This document shows, in pieces, positions 30,244 to 38,737 of a stretch of 64,000 nucleotides of DNA. The stretch spans positions 124,001 to 188,000 of the forward strand of contig NZ_CP042433.1 of NCBI RefSeq assembly GCF_007970805.1, read 5' to 3'. The translations under genes were made by a program, and so were the position numbers. Source of the stretch: Flavisolibacter ginsenosidimutans. Its GTDB lineage: Bacteria; Bacteroidota; Bacteroidia; Chitinophagales; Chitinophagaceae. Below the pieces are notes generated by a model. The model had not been told where the DNA came from and did no database searches. It saw only the letters and a list, made by a program, of their open reading frames with translations. The number at the start of each line of letters is the position of its first letter. Positions within the stretch are counted from its first letter, which is position 1.

Positions 30244-31461
30244 ATGACGAACCGTTTTCACAACAACAAAAAACGTCTTTTCTTTTTTCTATTGTTTCTT
30301 GTTTGCAAGCCTTCGTTTGCGCAGCTTGCGCCAGCGCCGCCTATGGGCTGGATGACCTGGAATTATTTTGCTGATAAGATCAACGAAAAAGACATTCGCG
30401 AAATGGCCGATGCCATGGAGGCCTCCGGCATGGTAAAAGCCGGTTACCGTTACATCATGATTGACGACGGCTGGCAGGGCGGAAGAGACAACAAAAACAA
30501 CATCATTCCCGATCCCAAAAAATTTCCGTCGGGCATAAAAGCACTTGCTGACTACGTTCATGCGAAGGGGATAAAACTGGGCATCTATTCCGATGCCGCG
30601 CAACTGACCTGTGCGGGTTACACGGCAAGTCTTGGCTTCGAAGAGCAGGACGCCAAAACCTTCGCGTCCTGGAGCATTGATTATTTGAAATACGATTATT
30701 GCCACGCACCACCGGATTCGGCGACGGCAAAAATTCGCTACAAAAAAATGGCCGATGCCCTGCGCAAAAGCGGTCGGGAAATTGTTTTCAGCATTTGCGA
30801 ATGGGGCGAACGCAAACCCTGGCTTTGGGCCGCCAATGCCGGCGGACAACTGTGGCGCACTACCGGCGACGTGCGGGACAAATGGAAAAGAAGAACGACC
30901 GAAAAATGGGGCGAAGGCATCATGGACATTCTGGACGTGAACGCCGAATTAAGCGCTTATGCGGGACCCGGTCGTTGGAATGATCCGGACATGTTGGTGG
31001 TGGGTTTGTACGGAAAAAAAGGCCCTTCGGGAGACGGCGGCGGTACCGGCTGCAGCGATGTGGAATACGTAAGCCAAATGAGTTTGTGGAGCATGATGGC
31101 TGCGCCGTTAGTGGCCACCAACGACGTGCGCAACATGAACGAATCCACGAAAAATATTTTGCTGAACGAAGAAGTCATCGCGATAAATCAGGATGCCTTG
31201 GGCAAACAAGCCGAACGAAAAATAAAAGACAGTATTTGGAACGTGTTTGTGAAGCCGCTTGCAAACGGTGATTACGCCGTTGCCGTTTTAAACCGCAGCG
31301 ATGTTCCGAAAACAACCTCGGTTGATTTCAAGGCATTGGGTTTAGAGCACAAATACACGGTAAGAGACTTGTGGCAGCACAAAGACTTCGGCAAAGCAAA
31401 AAGCTGGAAGGGAACAGTGCAAAGCCACGAAACAAAAGTTTTCCGCTTGAGAAAAAGCTGA
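30244..31461 (+). CDS. GH27 alpha-galactosidase
   Basis: Retaining alpha-galactosidase family enzyme of 405 residues with signal peptide (cleaved near SFAQ). The TIM barrel starts APPMGWMTWNYF and contains YIMIDDGWQGG, LGIYSDAAQLTCAGY and the nucleophile Asp151 in YLKYDYC. WNDPDMLVVG and the late INQDALGKQ are also characteristic. A small C-terminal beta domain follows. Starting 15 bp after the GH29-B stop, it is part of the same run. It would remove terminal alpha-galactose; some GH27 members act on alpha-GalNAc, so the exact sugar is open. Confidence 0.93.
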   Translation: MTNRFHNNKKRLFFFLLFLVCKPSFAQLAPAPPMGWMTWNYFADKINEKDIREMADAMEASGMVKAGYRYIMIDDGWQGGRDNKNNIIPDPKKFPSGIKALADYVHAKGIKLGIYSDAAQLTCAGYTASLGFEEQDAKTFASWSIDYLKYDYCHAPPDSATAKIRYKKMADALRKSGREIVFSICEWGERKPWLWAANAGGQLWRTTGDVRDKWKRRTTEKWGEGIMDILDVNAELSAYAGPGRWNDPDMLVVGLYGKKGPSGDGGGTGCSDVEYVSQMSLWSMMAAPLVATNDVRNMNESTKNILLNEEVIAINQDALGKQAERKIKDSIWNVFVKPLANGDYAVAVLNRSDVPKTTSVDFKALGLEHKYTVRDLWQHKDFGKAKSWKGTVQSHETKVFRLRKS

Positions 31462-31527
31462 GGTTTTGTTCTTCGTTCGTAAGAGTTTGCGAAGCTTTGA
31501 CGAAGAAAACAACGCAACGAATTCTGC

Positions 31528-31543
31528 TCAATCGTTTGCGCAA
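31528..31543 (-). promoter_or_regulatory. LacI-type operator-like site upstream of the GH95 gene
   Basis: On the minus strand the site reads TTGCGCAAACGATTGA, sharing GCAAACGATTG with the paired sites at 4578-4621. It lies in the 162-bp gap between the GH27 stop and the GH95 start, 81 bp before the latter. Its intergenic position supports function, whereas similar words inside signal-peptide codons were discounted. Confidence 0.5.
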
Positions 31544-31623
31544 GGATTCGGCTTTCATTGTATGTAAGTTGCTGCATCAATCAGAAACCGTTTTAACGAC
31601 GACATCCTCACCGTCATCAAACG

Positions 31624-34071
31624 ATGGTAAAAAAGAAAATCATCCTTCTCTTTTTTTTATTTGCGGCAACCGCTGGTTTGCTTGCACAACCGGGTGTGCA
31701 ATTAAAGTTTGATGCACCGGCCGTGCATTTCACGCAATCGCTTCCCCTGGGCAACGGCCGCCTTGGCGCAATGGTGTTTGGCGGTGTGAACAAAGAACGG
31801 ATTGTTCTTAACGAAATTTCAATGTGGTCCGGTGGCGTGGAAGACCCGAACCGGAACGACGCACACGAATACCTTCAGCCCATTCAGCAATTGCTCAAAG
31901 ACGAGAAGAACAAAGAAGCGCAGGAACTGTTGCAAAAACATTTTGTGGCTGCGGGCAAAGGTTCGGGAAACGGCAACGGAAAGAAGGTAAAGTTTGGTTG
32001 TTATCAAATACTCTCTGACTTGTTTCTCACCTGGCACGACACGACCGGTGCGGTTTCGGATTACAAAAGAATCTTGCAAATTGACAAAGCGCTGGCTACA
32101 ACCTCGTGGAAGCGCAACGGCGTGTTGTACAAAGAAGAAGTTTTTGTTTCCGCACCGCAACAAGCAATTGTTATTCATCTTACAGCAAGCAAAAGCAAGT
32201 CCCTTTCATTTGATCTTGCCTTAAACCGAAAAGAAGCCGCTTCTATCGTTTCGTCGAACAACAGCATCACCCTTACCGGGCAATTGGACGGAGGCGGTGG
32301 TGACAAGGGAATCAAATTCGCTGCGTATGCAAAACTTCTTTCTATTGATGGAAAAATAAATGTTTCCGGTAACGGCTTGCAACTGAAAGACGCCTCTGAG
32401 TGCACGATCATCATCAGTGCCGCAACAGACTTGAACTGGCCCAATGTTGAAACACGCGGACCCGAACCTTTGCCCGAGGCGATGAAATACGCAAACGTTG
32501 CGGGCCGTCTTTCTTACGACAAACTTTTAGAAAACCACCTTGCTGATTTTGATTCTTATTTCAATCGCTGCCGTATAAAATTTACAACAGCACAAGACGA
32601 TTCCATCAACGAACTTACCACTGCGCAACGTTTGGTGCGTTGTGCAAAAGGTGCAAGCGACGCAACGCTGCCCGAACTCTATTTTAATTTCGGTAGGTAT
32701 CTGCTCATTTCAAGTTCTCGTCCAGGCGGCCTGCCCGCCAATTTGCAAGGGCTCTGGGCCGAAGAATACCAAACGCCCTGGAACGGTGATTATCATTTGA
32801 ATATTAATGTGCAAATGAATTACTGGCCGGCGGAAAAAACCAATTTAGCGGACTGTCATCAACCTTTGATCAACTTCACAAAACAACTGGTAAAGCCCGG
32901 AGAAAAAACAGCCAAAGCTTATTACAATGCGAACGGCTGGGTGGCACACGTCATCAGCAATCCCTGGAAATTTACGGCGCCGGGTGAAGGCGCGGAATGG
33001 GGATCAACACTAACAGGCGGCGCCTGGCTTTGTGAACATTTGTGGCAACATTATTTGTACAATCCTGACAAAAAATATTTGCAGCAGATATATCCTGTGC
33101 TCAAAGGCGCTGCACAATTTTATATAAGCATTTTAATTACCGATCCGAAAACGGGATGGTTCGTTACGGCACCTTCTAATTCACCTGAAAATACTTACAT
33201 CACCAAAGACGGTTTTAAAGGGCAAACAACGATGGGTCCGACGATGGACATGCAGATTGGAAGAGAGTTGTTGTCAAACACCGTTGAAGCTGCAAGCCTG
33301 TTAAACGTTGATGCTGCGTTTCGCGATTCATTGCAAAAAATAAAAGCGCAGTTGGCGCCAAATCAGATCAGCCCGTCAACCGGCGGCGTGCAGGAATGGA
33401 TTCGCGATTACGGTGAAGCCGAACCGCAACACCGCCACGTTTCGCATTTGTACGGTCTGTATCCGTATGATGAAATAAACGAAAACGATACGCCGCAAAT
33501 GACCGCTGCCGCAAAGAAAACTTTGTTGCGCCGCGGCGACGAAGGCACGGGTTGGTCAAGAGCGTGGAAGATGGCTTTTTGGGCAAGACTCGGCGACGGC
33601 GATCATGCGCTGAAAGTTTTTAAGGGCTTGTTGCAACCGGCTTTTACAACAGACAGCGTGTACAAAATGAAAGGCGCGGGAACCTATCCTAACCTGTTTT
33701 GTGCGCATCCGCCGTTCCAGATTGACGGCAACTTTGGCTCAACAGCAGCCATTGCAGAAATGTTGTTGCAAAGCAATGGAAAGAATAATGTTATCCGCTT
33801 TTTACCGGCCCTGCCTTCTTCAAAAGAATGGAGCAGCGGCAGTGCAAAAGGCCTTTGCGCACCCAACGGTTTTGCGCTAAGTTTTAACTGGCGCAACGGC
33901 AACGTAAACAGCGCCGTCATGCTTTCAAAAGCAGGCGCCGATTGTTACGTTCAATTGCCGGAAGGTTTGAAGGTGTTTGATGCGAAAGGACGAAGAATAA
34001 TCGTCAAAAATGTGACCGACGAGACCGTGATGTTTGCAACAAAAATTGGTGAACAATATTTTCTGAAATAA
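31624..34071 (+). CDS. GH95 alpha-L-fucosidase
   Basis: Inverting fucosidase family of 815 residues; characterised members mostly cleave alpha-1,2-fucose on galactose (some act on alpha-L-galactose). After the signal peptide (cleaved near LLAQ) the N-terminal beta domain has LPLGNGRLGAMVFGGV and NEISMWSGG. The (alpha/alpha)6 barrel carries LQGLWAEEYQTPWNGDYHLN and INVQMNYWPA near residues 375-403, the catalytic-site asparagine region of the family. FCAHPPFQIDGNFGSTAAI is the late conserved block. It is separated from GH27 by 162 bp with an operator-like site, so it may begin a new transcription unit running into GH20. Confidence 0.93.
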   Translation: MVKKKIILLFFLFAATAGLLAQPGVQLKFDAPAVHFTQSLPLGNGRLGAMVFGGVNKERIVLNEISMWSGGVEDPNRNDAHEYLQPIQQLLKDEKNKEAQELLQKHFVAAGKGSGNGNGKKVKFGCYQILSDLFLTWHDTTGAVSDYKRILQIDKALATTSWKRNGVLYKEEVFVSAPQQAIVIHLTASKSKSLSFDLALNRKEAASIVSSNNSITLTGQLDGGGGDKGIKFAAYAKLLSIDGKINVSGNGLQLKDASECTIIISAATDLNWPNVETRGPEPLPEAMKYANVAGRLSYDKLLENHLADFDSYFNRCRIKFTTAQDDSINELTTAQRLVRCAKGASDATLPELYFNFGRYLLISSSRPGGLPANLQGLWAEEYQTPWNGDYHLNINVQMNYWPAEKTNLADCHQPLINFTKQLVKPGEKTAKAYYNANGWVAHVISNPWKFTAPGEGAEWGSTLTGGAWLCEHLWQHYLYNPDKKYLQQIYPVLKGAAQFYISILITDPKTGWFVTAPSNSPENTYITKDGFKGQTTMGPTMDMQIGRELLSNTVEAASLLNVDAAFRDSLQKIKAQLAPNQISPSTGGVQEWIRDYGEAEPQHRHVSHLYGLYPYDEINENDTPQMTAAAKKTLLRRGDEGTGWSRAWKMAFWARLGDGDHALKVFKGLLQPAFTTDSVYKMKGAGTYPNLFCAHPPFQIDGNFGSTAAIAEMLLQSNGKNNVIRFLPALPSSKEWSSGSAKGLCAPNGFALSFNWRNGNVNSAVMLSKAGADCYVQLPEGLKVFDAKGRRIIVKNVTDETVMFATKIGEQYFLK

Positions 34072-34083
34072 AACAAGCACGCC

Positions 34084-36381
34084 ATGAAAAAAGCAGGATG
34101 GTTATTTCTTGCCATGCTTCCTTTGACTCTGTTTGCACAACAAGTCAGCATCATTCCGCAACCCGTAAGTCTTCAGTTGAACGAGGGTAAATTTTTATTG
34201 GACAAAAACACAGCCCTTGTTTACAACGCGGCCAATAAAGATTTGAAAGCCGCTGCCGGTTTCTTCTCTTCAACCATTAAAAACCTTTCGGGAATCAGCT
34301 TGCCGCAAAACGGCAAAGCAAAAAAGATCATCCAATTAAGGCTTGCGAAAACAGAGGGCATCGGCAACGAAGGTTATCTATTAAACGTGACGCCTTCTTC
34401 GGTTTTGATAACGGCCAACACAAAAGCGGGCCTTGTGTACGCCATGCAAACTTTGTTTCAAACCCTGCCCGCCGTTCGCACCAACGCAGCCTTGCAAATA
34501 TCGGCCATGCACGTAAAAGATTATCCCCGTTTCAAGTGGAGAGGAATGCATTTGGACGTAAGCCGTCATTTCTTTTCGCCTGATTTGGTGAAGCAATACA
34601 TTGACCTGATGGCGCTGTATAAATTCAACACCTTTCACTGGCATTTAACGGACGACCAGGGCTGGCGCATCGAGATAAAAAAATACCCGAAGCTGACCGA
34701 AGTGGGCGCCTGGCGTGTGGATGAAAACAACAACGTGTGGGGTCAAAGGCCGCAGGCCAAAGAAGGCGAAGCGCCAACCTACGGTGGCTACTACACACAG
34801 GAACAAATTAAAGACGTTGTGGCTTACGCGGCACAACGCAACATTACAATTGTGCCCGAACTGGACGTGCCCGGACACAGCGCGGCGGCCATTGCTTCCT
34901 ATCCTTTTTTAAGTTGCACACAACAGCCGCAACTGCCCATGACCGGTGGCAATTATACCGGCATATCGTCCAACCTTTGTCCGGGCAACGACAGCGTATT
35001 CACATTTTTGCAGGATGTGTACAGTGAAGTCATCAATCTTTTTCCATCAAAATACATTCACGTAGGCGGCGACGAGGTTGACAAAACACCGTGGAAACTT
35101 TGCCCGAAATGCCAGGCAAGAATCAAAGCCGAAGCCCTGAAGAACGAAGAAGAATTGCAGAGTTATTTTATCAAGCGAATGGAAAAATTCATCGTTAGCA
35201 AACACCGCAAGATGATTGGCTGGGATGAAATTTTGGAAGGCGGTTTGGCGCCCGAAGCAATGGTAATGAGTTGGCGCGGCGAAGCCGGTGGCATTGCGGC
35301 GGCAAAGATGAATCACGACGTGGTGATGACGCCGGGCAATCCGGTTTACTTCGATCATTACCAGGGAGATCCCGCAACGGAGCCTTTGGCCATCGGTGGT
35401 TTTAACACGTTAAAAAAAGTGTACGATTACGAACCATTGCCGAAAGAATTAACGGAAGCCGAAGCAAAATACATATTGGGTGCGCAGGCCAATCTCTGGG
35501 CCGAATACATCACCACGCCGTCGCATGTTTTGTACATGGTGTTGCCGCGCATGTTGGCCTTAAGCGAAGTGGTTTGGAGTCCGAAAGAAGCAAGGGACTG
35601 GAACGGTTTCAACCAACGTTTGCAAGCGCATTTCAAAGCCTTTGATCAAAAAGAATTGCCGTACAGCAAAGGCAATTTTAAAGTGGAGATAAAGCCTTCT
35701 TCGCAAAGCGGGCAATTGTTTATAACGCTTTCTACCGAAGCTTACAAAGGCGATGTGTATTACACAACCGACGGCACGCAGCCAAGCTTGCAAAGCCGCA
35801 AATACAACGAGCCCATTCGAATTGATTCGTCGTTGACGTTGAAAGCCATCACGGTTGTTGACGGAAAAATTATGAGTGTGCTTCCGGCGCAGCAATCTTT
35901 TGAGATGCACAAGGCCGTCGGGAAAAATGTGAGCTATACAAATCCTGTCAGCCGTTATTACATGGCTGATGGTCCCAACTCGTTAACCGACGGCGTGCGG
36001 GGCACGACGGCCGTGGGCAAGTACTGGCACGGCTTCAGCGGAAAAGATTTGATTGCGACAATAGACCTTGGCGATGAGAAAAATATTCACAGCGTATCAC
36101 TGGGTTGTTTGCAAGCTTACCGCGACTGGATCATGATGCCGCAATGGGTGAAATTTGAAGCGTCGAACGACGGTCAAAATTTTACCGAACTAAAAACCGT
36201 GCAGAACAATGTTTCGGTGAACGAGCAAGCGGCAACCGTGAACGATTTTGTTGCTGATTTTCCCGAACGCAAAGCAAGATTTATTCGCGTTACGGCCAAG
36301 GTTCTCGATGCATTGCCCAAAGGGCATTCCGGCGAAGGAAAGCCTGCGTGGATTTTTGCGGACGAAATCGTGGTGAACTGA
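34084..36381 (+). CDS. GH20 beta-N-acetylhexosaminidase with chitobiase-like and discoidin tail
   Basis: Exo-hexosaminidase of 765 residues that removes terminal beta-GlcNAc or beta-GalNAc by substrate-assisted catalysis. The catalytic pair is Asp330-Glu331 in HVGGDEVDKTPW. Other signatures are RFKWRGMHLDVSRHFF, NTFHWHLTDDQGWRIEIKKYP and the VPELDVPGHS strand. A signal peptide is cleaved after LFAQ. The tail has a chitobiase-type segment and a discoidin domain similar in order and wording to that of GH92, ending in WIFADEIVVN. It follows GH95 by 12 bp. It would act on N-glycan antennae after galactose removal. Its stop is immediately adjacent to the stop of the opposite-strand DUF2945 gene. 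Confidence 0.95.
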   Translation: MKKAGWLFLAMLPLTLFAQQVSIIPQPVSLQLNEGKFLLDKNTALVYNAANKDLKAAAGFFSSTIKNLSGISLPQNGKAKKIIQLRLAKTEGIGNEGYLLNVTPSSVLITANTKAGLVYAMQTLFQTLPAVRTNAALQISAMHVKDYPRFKWRGMHLDVSRHFFSPDLVKQYIDLMALYKFNTFHWHLTDDQGWRIEIKKYPKLTEVGAWRVDENNNVWGQRPQAKEGEAPTYGGYYTQEQIKDVVAYAAQRNITIVPELDVPGHSAAAIASYPFLSCTQQPQLPMTGGNYTGISSNLCPGNDSVFTFLQDVYSEVINLFPSKYIHVGGDEVDKTPWKLCPKCQARIKAEALKNEEELQSYFIKRMEKFIVSKHRKMIGWDEILEGGLAPEAMVMSWRGEAGGIAAAKMNHDVVMTPGNPVYFDHYQGDPATEPLAIGGFNTLKKVYDYEPLPKELTEAEAKYILGAQANLWAEYITTPSHVLYMVLPRMLALSEVVWSPKEARDWNGFNQRLQAHFKAFDQKELPYSKGNFKVEIKPSSQSGQLFITLSTEAYKGDVYYTTDGTQPSLQSRKYNEPIRIDSSLTLKAITVVDGKIMSVLPAQQSFEMHKAVGKNVSYTNPVSRYYMADGPNSLTDGVRGTTAVGKYWHGFSGKDLIATIDLGDEKNIHSVSLGCLQAYRDWIMMPQWVKFEASNDGQNFTELKTVQNNVSVNEQAATVNDFVADFPERKARFIRVTAKVLDALPKGHSGEGKPAWIFADEIVVN

Positions 36382-36594
36382 TTATTTTATTTTTTTCAAT
36401 GCCGAGGCTTTGTGTGCGGCAATGTGATCGGTTTTATCGCTTTTAATTTCGTACTGCGGGTCATCTTTCGTGGCGTGATGCGTGTAGCCTTTGTAGGGGA
36501 AGTCAGCCGTATGAACTTTTATAATTGTTCCCGAGACAAGGCCCGCTTCTGAGTTCCATGTCACGTGATCGCCAACTTTAAATTTTTGGGCCAT
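36382..36594 (-). CDS. DUF2945 (Hva1/TUDOR-like) small protein
   Basis: A 70-residue protein matching the DUF2945 family: MAQKFKVGDHVTWNSEAGLVSGTI, then the middle HHATKDDPQYEIKSDKTDHIAAHKASALKKI. The family has a small TUDOR-like beta barrel of unknown function, often seen as stand-alone cytoplasmic proteins. It is the only minus-strand gene between 4.5 and 62.9 kb. Its stop touches the GH20 stop, and its start is 17 bp from the divergent GH2 start, so any GH2 promoter must lie inside this gene. No link to glycan breakdown is evident. Confidence 0.85.
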   Translation of the reverse strand: MAQKFKVGDHVTWNSEAGLVSGTIIKVHTADFPYKGYTHHATKDDPQYEIKSDKTDHIAAHKASALKKIK

Positions 36595-36611
36595 AACAAC
36601 GAGTTTATAAA

Positions 36612-38678
36612 ATGAATTTTAAAAGAGTCCTCCTGCAAACTTCAGTCAAAATTTTGTTGGTAACGCTTGACCTGTTTTTCTGCGCTGTGCTTTTTGCGCA
36701 AAGAGACACAATCAATGTCAATAATGCCTGGCAGTTTGTTGTTGATAAAAAAGCGGAAGGCTTTAATGAAAGATGGTTTGCTACAACGCTTCCTAATGCA
36801 AGCGTCGTTCGTTTACCGCACACCTGGAACGTTGAAGAGGAGGTTCAAAATCATTATGGGTGGGGATGGTATCAAAGAAAAATTTTCGTACCGAAAAATT
36901 GGAGGAACAAGAATGTAGTGATGGAGTTTGACGCTGTCAATCACACGTCTTTCATCTACGTCAATGGAAATAAAGTTGCCGAAAATACTGGCGACGGCTT
37001 CAACAAGTTTTACGTTAACCTGAATGACAAAATCAACTATGGCAAAGACAATATTCTCACCGTTGCCGTGAACAACGATTACGGCAAGAACAAAGTTCCC
37101 TTTGGTTCTTCGTTTGATTGGCCAAACGACGGCGGCATCATTCGCCCGGCAAAGTTGATTATAAGTGATAAACCTTCGGCAGCATACATTCACGCAACGC
37201 CTGTTTTAAATATTGCAAACAACGAAGGACAATTAAAAATTAAACTTGGTTTTGGCGCAGAGAGCCCATTGGAATTGAACGTTGTCATCACCGAAGAAAA
37301 CCAACACACAAAGGATATTGTCTTCAACAAAACAATGACACCGCAATGGAAAAGCGGTGAAGCCTTCGTTGGTTTTTCTCTCGCCAACCTGCATCCCTGG
37401 CATTTTGATTTTCCCAACCTCTACCGCATTGACGTTACGGTTTTGAAGAACAAAAAAGCCGTTGATAAAATTTCAACCAACGTCGGTTTTCGCGAAGTGA
37501 AGTTTGTAAACGGGCAAACCTTCTTAAACGGCGAAAGAGTAAAATTGATGGGTGTGGAATGGACAGCGGGTTCTAATCCGGATTACGGTTTTGCGGAACC
37601 CGATTCAATCATTGTTGCGATGGGAAAGCTGATGAAAAATGTAAACTGCATTTTCAGCCGTCAGCACTTTCAGCAAGGCGATGTGTTCTATGATTTCTGC
37701 GATCGCAATGGAATTTTGGTGCAGCAGGAAGTTCCGTTATGGGGACACGAAACATCGGCCAACGATACGGTGCGAAACATTGCCATGAGGCAATTGGAAA
37801 CGATGGTCAACAATTTATACAACCATCCAAGCATCTTTTCCTGGGGCGTGGGAAATGAGTTGCGTGCAAGAGATGGCGATATGAAAAGACTGATTGCCGA
37901 TTTGTTGAAACGTTCAAGAGAATTGGACCCTTCAAGAAACACGGCTTACGTGAGCAATACGCTTACACAAGGATTTTACAACAATCCAAAATTTGTTCCC
38001 GATGCAGCAGCGGACGGCGATTACCTGATGATGAACGAATACGGCGGCAGTTGGTGGAATATCCCGGTTGCCAAAATTGGAATGTATCTCGACAGCGTTC
38101 ACGCAAGCTATCCGGGCAAACCTTTTTTTATTTCGGAATTCGGTTTGTGCGAACCCAATTTCAAAGGCGGTGATGAAAGAAGAGTGGAAGATTTAATTTA
38201 CCACATGAGCCTTTACGAGAGCAAGCCTTATGTTGAAGGCGCTATTTATTTTGACCTGACCGATTACCGTACGCACTATCCCGGCACAACGGAAAACAAC
38301 AAATACAGAAGAAGGGTTCACGGCGTGTACGACATGTACGGCAATCCAAAACCCTCCATGAAAGTGTTGCGTGAACTTTCCTCGCCGGTAGAAGTTCAAA
38401 CAGTCAACCAATGGAAGAACGGGAAATTAAGTGTGCTTATTTTTGGAAGTGTGGGCTTGCCGCAGCATACGGTAAAGGGATACAAAATGTATGTAAGCGA
38501 TAAAGAAGAAAATTATTTGTCAACAAAGGCTTATGCAGTTCCTGATTTAAAGCCCGGGGAAAAAACCTACGTGGAAGCGGATGATCTTTACAAGGGCAAA
38601 GGCATTGTTACGGTCGTGCGGCCAAACGGTTACGTTGTTTCTCAAAAATCATTTTATTGGTCGGAAAAAGATCAATAG
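36612..38678 (+). CDS. GH2 family glycoside hydrolase (beta-galactosidase/glucuronidase type)
   Basis: A shorter GH2 protein of 688 residues without the LacZ small-chain domain. It has a signal peptide (cleaved near LFAQ), a jelly roll (VVRLPHTWNVEEE, GWGWYQRKIFVP), an Ig-like domain and a TIM barrel. The acid/base is the Glu of SWGVGNELRA at about residue 415. The nucleophile is probably the Glu of FISEFGLCEP at about residue 509. The usual GVNRHED segment is changed to GVEWTAGSNPDYG. Sugar specificity is uncertain: galactosidase, glucuronidase or mannosidase are all possible. It is divergent from DUF2945 and followed after 59 bp by two sulfatases. Confidence 0.88.
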   Translation: MNFKRVLLQTSVKILLVTLDLFFCAVLFAQRDTINVNNAWQFVVDKKAEGFNERWFATTLPNASVVRLPHTWNVEEEVQNHYGWGWYQRKIFVPKNWRNKNVVMEFDAVNHTSFIYVNGNKVAENTGDGFNKFYVNLNDKINYGKDNILTVAVNNDYGKNKVPFGSSFDWPNDGGIIRPAKLIISDKPSAAYIHATPVLNIANNEGQLKIKLGFGAESPLELNVVITEENQHTKDIVFNKTMTPQWKSGEAFVGFSLANLHPWHFDFPNLYRIDVTVLKNKKAVDKISTNVGFREVKFVNGQTFLNGERVKLMGVEWTAGSNPDYGFAEPDSIIVAMGKLMKNVNCIFSRQHFQQGDVFYDFCDRNGILVQQEVPLWGHETSANDTVRNIAMRQLETMVNNLYNHPSIFSWGVGNELRARDGDMKRLIADLLKRSRELDPSRNTAYVSNTLTQGFYNNPKFVPDAAADGDYLMMNEYGGSWWNIPVAKIGMYLDSVHASYPGKPFFISEFGLCEPNFKGGDERRVEDLIYHMSLYESKPYVEGAIYFDLTDYRTHYPGTTENNKYRRRVHGVYDMYGNPKPSMKVLRELSSPVEVQTVNQWKNGKLSVLIFGSVGLPQHTVKGYKMYVSDKEENYLSTKAYAVPDLKPGEKTYVEADDLYKGKGIVTVVRPNGYVVSQKSFYWSEKDQ

Positions 38679-38737
38679 TGTTTTGCGGTTATTTCAATTG
38701 GGTGACATCGAATACAATAACGTTTAAAAATTAAAAC

